The notes beneath the pieces were generated by a model. It worked only from the letters and a program-made list of their open reading frames with translations, made no database searches and was not told the origin of the DNA. From DASUMF01 sp040510575 (GTDB lineage: Bacteria; Actinomycetota; Acidimicrobiia; IMCC26256; DASPTH01), in the NCBI GenBank assembly GCA_040510575.1, contig JBEVIU010000134.1, positions 1-5,654 of the forward strand: a stretch of DNA of 5,654 nucleotides. The letters are read 5' to 3'. A program made the translations under genes and the position numbers. Of the stretch, positions 1 to 5,538 are shown piece after piece (within the stretch, counting starts at the first letter, position 1; each line of letters opens with the position of its first letter).

Positions 1-345
1 ACGGTTGCCGACGACGACTTCTGCTACCTCACCACTCGCGGACGGGTGACGGGCGAGCCGCACGAGATCGAGATCTGGTTCGCGCTCGACGACGGCCGGC
101 TGTTCATGCTCGCCGGCGCGGGCACCCGCTCCGACTGGGTGCGAAACCTGCAAGAGGAGCCCGCCGTCACCGTGCGCGTGCGCGACGTCACCTATGCGGC
201 GACGGCCCGTGCCGTCACAGATCCGATCGAGGACCGATTGGCGCGCACGCTCCTCTTCGACAAGTACGAGCCCCGCAACCCGGGGCTCGCGAGCTGGCGG
301 GAGTCGGCCCTTCCGATTGCGCTCGACCTGACGAGTCCGAGCTGA
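1..345 (+). CDS. Deazaflavin (F420)-dependent nitroreductase-family oxidoreductase, 3' part
   Basis: The reading frame is open from the first base and ends at TGA 343-345, giving 114 residues of the C-terminal part; the true start lies upstream of the window. A GTG at 46 could be mistaken for a start, but the residues before it (DFCYLTTRGR) already match the conserved beginning of the split-barrel fold, so I extend the gene to the edge. Other family hallmarks are the HEIEIWF strand, the FMLAGAG turn, SDWVRNL followed by a run of basic and valine residues (VTVRVRD), and a late DKYEPRNPG segment. Proteins of this PNPOx-like split-barrel family (DUF385 / F420H2-dependent reductases) bind F420 or a flavin and reduce quinones, nitro compounds or other small molecules. 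The substrate cannot be told from sequence. It is followed by 128 bp without a gene and then by a secreted protein on the same strand. Confidence 0.85.
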   Translation, partial: TVADDDFCYLTTRGRVTGEPHEIEIWFALDDGRLFMLAGAGTRSDWVRNLQEEPAVTVRVRDVTYAATARAVTDPIEDRLARTLLFDKYEPRNPGLASWRESALPIALDLTSPS

Positions 346-457
346 CCAGACAGGTCGCGTGAACCCGGCGGCGATTGCAGGGAGTGGCGCCGTCGAGCAA
401 TCCGTTGCGCCGTCGCACCCGTAGAACACGGCAGAGATCCCCGAACGAAGCCCCCCG

Positions 458-464
458 AAAGGAG
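458..464 (+). promoter_or_regulatory. Ribosome binding site of the COG4315-family gene
   Basis: AAAGGAG lies nine bases before the ATG at 474. The frame is open well upstream of this ATG, so this Shine-Dalgarno sequence, together with the signal peptide that starts at 474, decides the start codon. Confidence 0.75.
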
Positions 465-473
465 CTGGCGCAC

Positions 474-944
474 ATGGTCAAGACTCGCTGGCAAGTTCGC
501 GCCGTCGTGGTGTCCGCCCTCGCGATCGTGGCGCTCGTCATGGCGACCGCGCCGGTCGATGCCGCGACGAAGACACCGCCGACCGTCACGATCGTGAAGG
601 TCGACGGGCTCGGGAAGGTGCTCGCTGATGCGAACGGCATGACCCTCTACACACTGACGTCGAATGGTGCCGCTGTCCCGTGCACCGACACGTGCGCCGC
701 GGTCTGGCCACCCCTCATGACGAGTGGCACGCCCAAGGCGCCGAAGGCCGTGAAGCGCATCGGCGTCAGCGCCGGACAGGTGACCCAGGCCGGGCTCCCG
801 CTCTACCTCTTCGCGAACGACAAGACGAAGGGCCAGGCCATGGGCGAAGGGCTCAGCAGTTTCGGCGGCACCTGGCACGTCGTGAAGGTCAAGAGCTCGT
901 CGACGGCGAAGCAGTCGAGCAGCTCCGGCGGCTACGGCTACTAG
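474..944 (+). CDS. Secreted COG4315-family protein (Lipoprotein_15 repeat, Yx(FWY)xxD-type motif)
   Basis: 156 residues. The start is set by AAAGGAG nine bases upstream. Residues 1-30 form a signal peptide: basic MVKTRWQVR, a hydrophobic core at about 10-26, and a signal peptidase I-type VDA site before A31. There is no lipobox cysteine, so the mature protein is probably secreted or loosely wall-associated rather than lipid-anchored, although the family is named for lipoproteins. The mature part has two copies of the family repeat. The first contains NGMTLYTLTSNG followed by C70 and C74 (CTDTC) and AVWPP. The second contains LPLYLFANDKTKG (109-120) and FGGTWHVV. The first copy lacks the usual aspartate at the end of the motif. 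The last 17 residues are low-complexity Ser/Gly ending GYGY. The biochemical role of the family is not established. The two cysteines could form a disulfide outside the cell (inference). Confidence 0.85.
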   Translation: MVKTRWQVRAVVVSALAIVALVMATAPVDAATKTPPTVTIVKVDGLGKVLADANGMTLYTLTSNGAAVPCTDTCAAVWPPLMTSGTPKAPKAVKRIGVSAGQVTQAGLPLYLFANDKTKGQAMGEGLSSFGGTWHVVKVKSSSTAKQSSSSGGYGY

Positions 945-996
945 CGAGCCCGCTCCAGCGGATGGGGTCACGCTGCGGTCGCGCTGAGGCGGTCTG

Positions 997-1917
997 TCAG
1001 CTGGCGGGTGCGGCACCTGCCGCGGCAAGGCGACGCTTTGCCTCGTCCATCACGTCGTCGGGCAGCGGGCCTTCGAGCGCCGTCGCGATGTTGCTGCGCA
1101 GATGATCGAAGGAGCTCGTGCCGACGATCGTGGTGTCGAGCGCTGGGTGCGAGAGCGTGAACCGCAGCATGAAGGCGGTTCGGCCCATCCCCTCGGCGAG
1201 CTCGTCGAGGCGGGCGTCGTCCCAGGCGCGGCGCATGTCGTCGTTCGACACCATGTAGTAGCGGCGGCCTTCCCAGTCATCGGGCGCGCCCCGCGCCACG
1301 CCGCCACGGATCACGATGCCCATCCCGGCGTCGGATGCCCGCGTGATCACGTCTTCGTGCTCACGTTGCAGCGCCGAGTACGGGATCTGGAACGCGTCGA
1401 ACACGCCCATGTCGATCTGCTCGTCGAGGGTCGGGAGCACTGCGGAGACACCCACGAAGCGCACCTTGCCCTCGTCGCGCAGCGCGAGCGCCTCCGCCAA
1501 CACGCCGTCGTGCTCGAACTCGTCACGGCTCAAGCTGCGATGGAACTGCACCAGGTCGAGGTGATCCGTGCGCAGCGTGCGCAGGCTGTGCTCGACCCCC
1601 GCGCGGATGTTCTCCGGGGTGTGCACGTGCTCCGAGCCCATTGGCGCACCGGGGACACAGCCGCACTTCGAGGCGAGCACGAACTCGTCGCGACGGTGAG
1701 CGATCGACGCGCCGATGAGCTCTTCGCTGCGGCCGTAGTCGATCGACGTGTCGATGAAGTTGATCCCGGCGTCGAGCACCTCGTTGAGCAGGCGGCCGGC
1801 ATCGGCGTCGCTGATCGTCGGGCCGCGCTGGTCGCCGCGCAGCTCCATGGCACCGAAGCCGAGCGTCGAGACCTCGAATCCCGTCCGGCCGAGGGTGCGT
1901 CGCGGAATGTCGGTCAT
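997..1917 (-). CDS. Aldo/keto reductase
   Basis: 306 residues, a usual length for a bacterial TIM-barrel aldo/keto reductase, an NADPH-dependent enzyme that reduces carbonyls or oxidises alcohols in the cytoplasm. The full catalytic tetrad is visible: D56 in FIDTSIDYG, Y61, K84 in LASKCG and H126 in LVQFHRS. The N-terminus has the RTLGRTGFEVSTLGFGAM hairpin and first strand. The C-terminal IVGTSSFDHLRSNI (about 264-277) is the segment that binds the NADP 2'-phosphate in this superfamily. An Asn normally near 159-160 appears replaced (VGVSAVLP instead of the common GxSN), which is tolerated in several subfamilies. The ATG at 1917 has AAGGAG (1925-1930) seven bases upstream. The gene lies 31 bp after the ASCH gene on the same strand, so the two are probably cotranscribed. 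Its end converges on the secreted-protein gene. The substrate is unknown. Confidence 0.95.
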   Translation of the reverse strand: MTDIPRRTLGRTGFEVSTLGFGAMELRGDQRGPTISDADAGRLLNEVLDAGINFIDTSIDYGRSEELIGASIAHRRDEFVLASKCGCVPGAPMGSEHVHTPENIRAGVEHSLRTLRTDHLDLVQFHRSLSRDEFEHDGVLAEALALRDEGKVRFVGVSAVLPTLDEQIDMGVFDAFQIPYSALQREHEDVITRASDAGMGIVIRGGVARGAPDDWEGRRYYMVSNDDMRRAWDDARLDELAEGMGRTAFMLRFTLSHPALDTTIVGTSSFDHLRSNIATALEGPLPDDVMDEAKRRLAAAGAAPAS

Positions 1918-1930
1918 CTCGTAGCTCCTT

Positions 1931-1962
1931 GTTCAGGTGACGACGTGTTCAGGTGACGACGT
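1931..1962. repeat. Perfect 16-bp tandem duplication at the ASCH / aldo-keto reductase junction
   Basis: GTTCAGGTGACGACGT occurs at 1931-1946 and again, back to back and without mismatch, at 1947-1962. On the minus strand the upstream copy encodes the last codons (HVVT) and the TGA stop of the ASCH gene. The second copy repeats that stretch as non-coding DNA directly before the Shine-Dalgarno sequence of the reductase. It looks like a recent slippage duplication that widened the gap between the two genes from about 15 to 31 bp. Confidence 0.9.
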
Positions 1963-2236
1963 GGAACTCGATGCGATACACCATCGTGTCGTCGTCGATC
2001 GGTCCGGCGTGCGCGGCACGTGTACGCAACGACTCGAGGTCGCGCTCGCCGGCACGCTTCACGTCGGCGCGCGTCACGCTCAGGAACGGCACCAACTCGA
2101 TCGAGTCGACCTCGATCAGCGCGGGTCCCATCGAGTAGCGGCCACCGACCTTGACCTTCGGACGCGTCCACAAGCGGAACGACACCGTGATGTCTCCGGC
2201 CGCGACGTCGTCGCGCAATTCGGGACTGAACTGCAC
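1949..2236 (-). CDS. ASCH-domain protein (PUA-like fold)
   Basis: 95 residues, nearly all one ASCH/PUA-like domain. The visible signature is the N-terminal AAGDITVSFRLW segment, which corresponds to the G-x-K-T-x-E-x-R loop of the ASCH family in a variant form (G14, T17, R21). It is followed by PKVKVGGRY, the IEVDSIELVPF strand, the VTRADVKRAGE helix that typically follows it, and a closing MVYRIEFHVV strand. ASCH domains are thought to bind RNA or modified nucleosides, and some members are nucleoside amidohydrolases, but this small form has no assigned function that I can name. The start is GTG at 2236. It has no clear Shine-Dalgarno sequence, and a TAGCGT box (2244-2249) ends seven bases before it, which suggests a leaderless transcript. 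It is divergent from the cupin gene and upstream of the aldo/keto reductase. Confidence 0.8.
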   Translation of the reverse strand: MQFSPELRDDVAAGDITVSFRLWTRPKVKVGGRYSMGPALIEVDSIELVPFLSVTRADVKRAGERDLESLRTRAAHAGPIDDDTMVYRIEFHVVT

Positions 2237-2243
2237 CGGGCGG

Positions 2244-2249
2244 ACGCTA
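2244..2249 (-). promoter_or_regulatory. Possible -10 element for a leaderless ASCH transcript
   Basis: On the minus strand TAGCGT fits the actinobacterial -10 pattern TANNNT. It is separated by seven bases from the GTG start at 2236, so transcription could begin at or very near the start codon. I see no convincing -35 element 16-19 bases upstream, so this is a weak call based on spacing and on the missing Shine-Dalgarno sequence. Confidence 0.35.
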
Positions 2250-2373
2250 GCCGTCGTAGGGCAAGCCCCGAGATGGCGTCGGTCGAGGGCACCTGCAGGG
2301 TGTGTAACGCCGACGCTGCGCCGATGACAGGGAGCGTCAGTGGGCTTCGAATCAACGCGAGGGGAGCAACACC

Positions 2374-2736
2374 ATGGCCGGAGTGATCAAGAAGAGCTTT
2401 GGTACGCCGGACGAGCATCGGACGCCCGACAAGACCGAGGTGGAGGTCGTCGACCTCGGGTCGGTGAAGGCGGCGCGGATGACCTTGCAGCCGGGTTGGC
2501 GGTGGTCGGAGTGCATCAAGCCGGTCGTCGGGACCGAGAACTGCGAACTTCACCATGAAGGGACGGTGGCGTCCGGGCGCATGCACGTGCGACACAACGA
2601 CGGCACCGAGGTCGAGATCGGTCCCGGTGACGCGTACGTGATCGAGCCCGGTCACGACGCATGGGTCGTCGGGTCCGAGGTGTTCGTCGGCTACGAGTTC
2701 GACAGCAAGGCGGCGGAGACCTTCGCCCGCTCCTGA
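2374..2736 (+). CDS. Small single-domain cupin protein
   Basis: 120 residues forming one cupin beta-barrel. The ATG at 2374 has GGGGAG (2361-2366) seven bases upstream. Cupin motif 1 can be placed around LQPGWRWSECIKP through HHEGTVASGRMHV (38-73). Motif 2 is GPGDAYVIEPGHDAWVVG (83-100), with the usual PGH turn at 92-94. The metal-binding HxHxxxxxE pattern of motif 1 is not present in normal form: the position of the first ligands reads WRWSEC, and the only His pair is H60-H61 followed by E62. Metal binding, and therefore enzymatic activity, is uncertain. Close family members in Actinobacteria, including the conserved MAGVIKKSF start, are annotated only as cupin-domain proteins. It is divergent from the ASCH gene across 137 bp and convergent with imuB, with 32 bp between their stops. 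I infer a single-gene transcript. Confidence 0.85.
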   Translation: MAGVIKKSFGTPDEHRTPDKTEVEVVDLGSVKAARMTLQPGWRWSECIKPVVGTENCELHHEGTVASGRMHVRHNDGTEVEIGPGDAYVIEPGHDAWVVGSEVFVGYEFDSKAAETFARS

Positions 2737-2768
2737 CGAACGCGACGCGTGATGCGTGACGTGCGATG

Positions 2769-4421
2769 TCAGTCGTAGATCGCTTCGACCGACGCGCGAC
2801 CACGGGTGACGGCGACGAGGCAGGCCACTTCCTCGCCGCCGTCACCAGCGTCTGAGCTGCCGATCACCACCTGCCACAGCACGCGCCGCTGCTGTCGCGC
2901 GTTGCGCGCATCCCACCAACGCAGATCGTGCGCCCACGGCCCGGCCACCCCCACGACCGGTCCACCACCACCGGCCAGCGCCGTACACCGCAGCACGGTT
3001 GGCGCAGCCGACGCCTCACCCCGTCCCGACACGGTGACCGGCAGCCCGTCGATGTCGAGGAGCTCGGCGGGGAGGGGCGGATCGAACACGCGCGCCGGCG
3101 ACGGTCCGGGCACCGCACCCGGCCATGGCGCCGACGGGTCGCGCGTCGCGAGGTCGACGGCGTCGTCGCGCGGTTCCCCCCACGGCACCCACTGCACCCG
3201 TTCGGAAGGCGTGCGCCCACCCGCCGGCACCGCGGTGACCACCGCGTCGACGCCGAGCATGCCCTGCACCCGCGCGAGCGAACGGCCGGCACGATCGGTG
3301 GCGGCGGGATCGCCGCCCCAGAACCCGAGCTGGCGCCCGACTGCGGGGATGACGTCGTCGGGCACGAGCCGCAACAGCGTGATCCCGCTGGTGACCATGT
3401 CGTCGTCGACGTCGGGAGTGCCAGTGGGAGGCATGGTCGACGGCTCACGCCCGCTGAGCCACGCCTCGAGCTGCCACCGCACGCGGGTGACCAAGGTGGC
3501 GGGAGTGAGCGCGCCGTCGTGACGCCAGCACCGCGTCATCCGCTCGCCGTGCTCGGTCTCGGCCTCCACCACGACCCGCGAGCACGAGAGGCCGAGGTCG
3601 TCGAGCCGGCCGAGCAAGCGGTCGGCGAGACCCTTCGCCGCGAACGCGGCTTCGTCGACGCGCACCGCGGGCGGGTCGAGCTCGAGCGACTCGACCAGCT
3701 CGGGGGGCACGGGCAACGGGCTCGCGCCCTGGACCCCTTCGCCTCGTGCGAGCCGGTGCGCGTAGACCCCGGGCAGGCCGAAGCGCGCCAGCACCGCGGC
3801 CTCGGGCAGCTCGGCGAACGCACCCAGGGTGCGCAGTCCGAGCCGTACGAGGAGATCGGCGAGCTCGGGCCCGCCTTCCACGTGGGTGGCGACCACACCG
3901 ATCGACCAGGGCGCGAGGAACACCGACGACTCACCGGGGCCCACCACCAGCACGTCGGTCGCGCGCGCCGCGAGGCTCGCAGCAAGATGACCGTCGGCCA
4001 CCCCGATGCGCGCGTCTTCCACCCCCACCTCGCGCACCACGTCGAGGACGCGACGCGCGAGTGCAGCGTCGCCCCCGAAGTAGCGCGACGGCCCGCGCGT
4101 CGGGAACGACAACCGGCCGGGCTGTTCGAGCACGAGCAGCGGCACGAACTGCTCCACCGCGCGCACCACCACCTCGAAGGCGTGCGCGTCGCTCGCGTCG
4201 TCGGCATCGATCACCGCGAGGCCCGCACAGCGCGCCTCGGCTTCGCGACGACGCAGCTCGCGCGTCACTCCTTCGCGGCGCGCTTCGATCGACGCCGCGC
4301 GCACGATCTGACCGCGCGCGCCACGCTCCACCACCGCGACCGGTGCACCGACGAGCGACGGGTCTCGTACGCGCGCGGCCACGATCGGCCAGTCAGGGCA
4401 CCACAGCGCGCAGACCCGCAC
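2769..4421 (-). CDS. imuB: ImuB, inactive Y-family DNA polymerase of the SOS mutasome
   Basis: 550 residues from GTG 4421, within the usual range for the family. ImuB acts as a scaffold that brings DnaE2 and ImuA to the sliding clamp during error-prone translesion synthesis. The N-terminus VRVCALWCPDWP is the classic family start. The palm region contains LEQPGRLSFPTRGPSRYFGG (about 98-117), where active Y polymerases carry the catalytic S-x-D-E; those acidic residues are absent, as expected for ImuB. A helix-hairpin-helix-like thumb (about 187-228) and a little-finger domain (about 239-324) follow. QLGFWG (364-369; bases 3315-3332) is the beta-clamp-binding motif. The C-terminal region runs intact to the typical VEAIYD end. 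The frame stays open to 4577, and GTG 4478 is an alternative start overlapping imuA. I prefer 4421 because it gives the conserved N-terminus and has GGAG (4432-4435) ten bases upstream. It is 34 bp downstream of imuA and cotranscribed with it. Confidence 0.95.
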   Translation of the reverse strand: MRVCALWCPDWPIVAARVRDPSLVGAPVAVVERGARGQIVRAASIEARREGVTRELRRREAEARCAGLAVIDADDASDAHAFEVVVRAVEQFVPLLVLEQPGRLSFPTRGPSRYFGGDAALARRVLDVVREVGVEDARIGVADGHLAASLAARATDVLVVGPGESSVFLAPWSIGVVATHVEGGPELADLLVRLGLRTLGAFAELPEAAVLARFGLPGVYAHRLARGEGVQGASPLPVPPELVESLELDPPAVRVDEAAFAAKGLADRLLGRLDDLGLSCSRVVVEAETEHGERMTRCWRHDGALTPATLVTRVRWQLEAWLSGREPSTMPPTGTPDVDDDMVTSGITLLRLVPDDVIPAVGRQLGFWGGDPAATDRAGRSLARVQGMLGVDAVVTAVPAGGRTPSERVQWVPWGEPRDDAVDLATRDPSAPWPGAVPGPSPARVFDPPLPAELLDIDGLPVTVSGRGEASAAPTVLRCTALAGGGGPVVGVAGPWAHDLRWWDARNARQQRRVLWQVVIGSSDAGDGGEEVACLVAVTRGRASVEAIYD

Positions 4422-4455
4422 GCCAGCCCGGCTCCGTGCCGGAACGGCGATGTCG

Positions 4456-5109
4456 TCAGACCGCGCGCGCGAGCTCACCGCTGATGACGCGCGCGGCCAC
4501 GCCTCGGCCCTCCACTTCGACTCGTAGCGCGCGATCCGTGAGACGGCCGTCGGCGGCAAGATCGCCCCACGCGCCACCCATGGCCCGGAAGGTGAGCGCG
4601 GCCTCCGCCGGCCACCGCGCCACTTTCTCGTGCACCACCAGCACCGTCTCGCGTTCGCGCGCTCGGGCGATCAACCGGCGCGCGTCGCCGAGGCTCACGC
4701 CCCGCGGCACCTCCGCAGCCACGAAGCTCATGCCTTCGAGCAGTGCCGCGACCACGGTGGCCCAGCGGGCGGGGGGAACCCGCCGGACCACCGCGAACTG
4801 TTCGAGCACGACACCCGCCTCCGCGGCAGCGAGCGCGCCGAGCGTGCCGTCGAGCTCGACCACTGCAGCCCACTCCCCGACCGCAGTCACCGCGGACGCC
4901 AACGTGAAAGTCACCGAGGTGGCGCCCGATCCCGCCACTCGCAACACCGTGCCGCGGGTCAGCGAGCCGCCAGGAACCAGCGCGCCCAACCCTTCACCGA
5001 GCTCGATGCTGCGCTCCCGAGCGAGCACCAGCGGCCGCGCCAACGAGCCCGCCTGCTCGAGGCGCTCACGTGCTTCATCGTCCCGCCGGGGAAGTGCGGC
5101 AAGTTGCAT
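4456..5109 (-). CDS. imuA: ImuA (ImuA'), RecA-like accessory protein of the SOS mutasome
   Basis: 217 residues, first gene of the imuA-imuB transcript. The identification rests on position directly before imuB, on a LexA-box promoter, and on a RecA-like core: IELGEGLGALVPGGSLTRG (35-53) leads into a strand, then a P-loop-like turn AGSGATSVT (59-67), a helix, and the strand WAAVVELDG (80-88), which sits where RecA folds continue. The Walker A lysine and the GKT triad are missing, so ATP binding is doubtful; this fits the shortened, RecA-derived ImuA' of Actinobacteria. The second half has an ARRLIARARERETVLVV helix-strand unit typical of the family. In the studied mycobacterial system ImuA' works with ImuB and DnaE2 in damage-induced mutagenesis. 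No strong Shine-Dalgarno sequence precedes the ATG at 5109. The -10 element ends ten bases before it, so the leader is at most a few bases long. Confidence 0.88.
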   Translation of the reverse strand: MQLAALPRRDDEARERLEQAGSLARPLVLARERSIELGEGLGALVPGGSLTRGTVLRVAGSGATSVTFTLASAVTAVGEWAAVVELDGTLGALAAAEAGVVLEQFAVVRRVPPARWATVVAALLEGMSFVAAEVPRGVSLGDARRLIARARERETVLVVHEKVARWPAEAALTFRAMGGAWGDLAADGRLTDRALRVEVEGRGVAARVISGELARAV

Positions 5110-5119
5110 GGGACCATCG

Positions 5120-5149
5120 ACCGTACACGAACGTACGTTCGCTAGTCAA
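5120..5149 (-). promoter_or_regulatory. imuA promoter (-35 TTGACT, -10 TACGGT)
   Basis: Read on the minus strand, TTGACT (5144-5149) and TACGGT (5120-5125) are separated by 18 bases. Both match the actinobacterial housekeeping consensus TTGAC-N17/18-TANNNT well. The -10 ends ten bases before the imuA ATG, so the transcript has a very short leader. The LexA box fills most of the spacer, so repressor and RNA polymerase should exclude each other. Confidence 0.75.
5128..5141. promoter_or_regulatory. LexA (SOS) box
   Basis: CGAACGTACGTTCG is a perfect 14-bp palindrome matching the CGAAC-N4-GTTCG LexA operator of Gram-positive bacteria and Actinobacteria. It lies between the -35 and -10 elements of imuA and ends 18 bases before its ATG. 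Its place in front of a known SOS operon makes it a confident operator call. It predicts repression in normal growth and induction after RecA-stimulated LexA cleavage. Confidence 0.92.
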
Positions 5150-5160
5150 CTGGTGCCCGG

Positions 5161-5400
5161 CTAGGCCTCTGGATCTGCCTCAGCCAGATCGGCCAGCGGC
5201 CACCACTTCCGCGATGCCGCGACAGCGATGTACCCCGTCAAGACGGCCAACAGGATCGCGATCAGCGCGACCGCCTTGAAGACCGACCGCTCCTCGCCAT
5301 CCGTCAAGCTCATGACCACACCCGCGATCACTGCGGTCACCACGCCGAGCACGGCGAACAACCCGAACACGACCGTCACGAGCCTCGCTGTCTTCCCCAT
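5161..5400 (-). CDS. Small two-helix membrane protein, function unknown
   Basis: 79 residues, ATG at 5400 and TAG at 5161-5163. Two strongly hydrophobic segments are clear: about residues 7-29 (VVFGLFAVLGVVTAVIAGVV inside it) and about 42-62 (AVALIAILLAVLTGYIAVAA inside it). They are joined by a short polar loop, SLTDGEERSVFK. The C-terminus is RKWWPLADLAEADPEA, with positive and aromatic residues at the membrane edge and then an acidic tail. By the positive-inside rule the N-terminus (GKTAR) and the RK after helix 2 suggest both ends are cytoplasmic. I do not recognise a family. No good Shine-Dalgarno sequence is visible before the ATG, which lowers confidence. The gene points the same way as imuA and ends 51 bp before it, but the LexA-controlled promoter lies between them, so it is probably not part of the SOS unit. 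Confidence 0.7.
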   Translation of the reverse strand: MGKTARLVTVVFGLFAVLGVVTAVIAGVVMSLTDGEERSVFKAVALIAILLAVLTGYIAVAASRKWWPLADLAEADPEA

Positions 5401-5538
5401 CGCGCGGAAGTCTCGCGCGCCTCACCGGGCACCCCTGGACGATCGCGGCGGGAGCGTCCGCTTGAGGAGCACGGGACGGTCGGGCAGGCTGAACGCGTGC
5501 ACGAACTCGCAGCGACGCGAAAGAGCTGAAGGTCACCA
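5401..5538. other. Divergent intergenic region
   Basis: 138 bp between the start of the membrane-protein gene (minus) and the start of the VOC-family gene (plus). It should hold both promoters, but I could not pick a convincing -35/-10 pair or operator for either. The only signal I trust a little is GAAGG (5528-5532), six bases before the VOC start. Confidence 0.4.

Noticed and set aside
945..996. Possible terminator between the secreted protein and the aldo/keto reductase
   Set aside because: The only pairing is CAGCG with CGCTG around a 10-base loop, with no T-run; this can occur by chance in GC-rich sequence.
192..1028. Minus-strand open frame across the first two genes
   Set aside because: It is a low-information Arg-rich translation that spans two recognisable plus-strand genes and the gap between them.
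2292..2299. CCTGCAGG palindrome between the ASCH and cupin genes
   Set aside because: It is an 8-bp palindrome with only a partly matching flank (CACCTGCAGGGTG). There is no clear promoter alongside it, so I do not call an operator.
2737..2768. Possible terminator between the cupin and imuB
   Set aside because: There are only short repeats of GCGTGA/TGCGTGA and a 4-bp stem (ACGC-GTGAT-GCGT) with no T-run; too weak to call.
2928..4484. Very long open frame on the plus strand opposite imuB (518 codons), and another at 3746-5164
   Set aside because: Both are Arg/His/Pro-rich translations with no family pattern, and they lie opposite genes that carry clear family motifs on the minus strand. Long antisense open frames are expected at this GC content.
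4422..4577. N-terminal extension of ImuB to the ATG at 4577
   Set aside because: The extra 52 residues overlap 122 bp of imuA and show no family similarity; the conserved ImuB start begins at GTG 4421.
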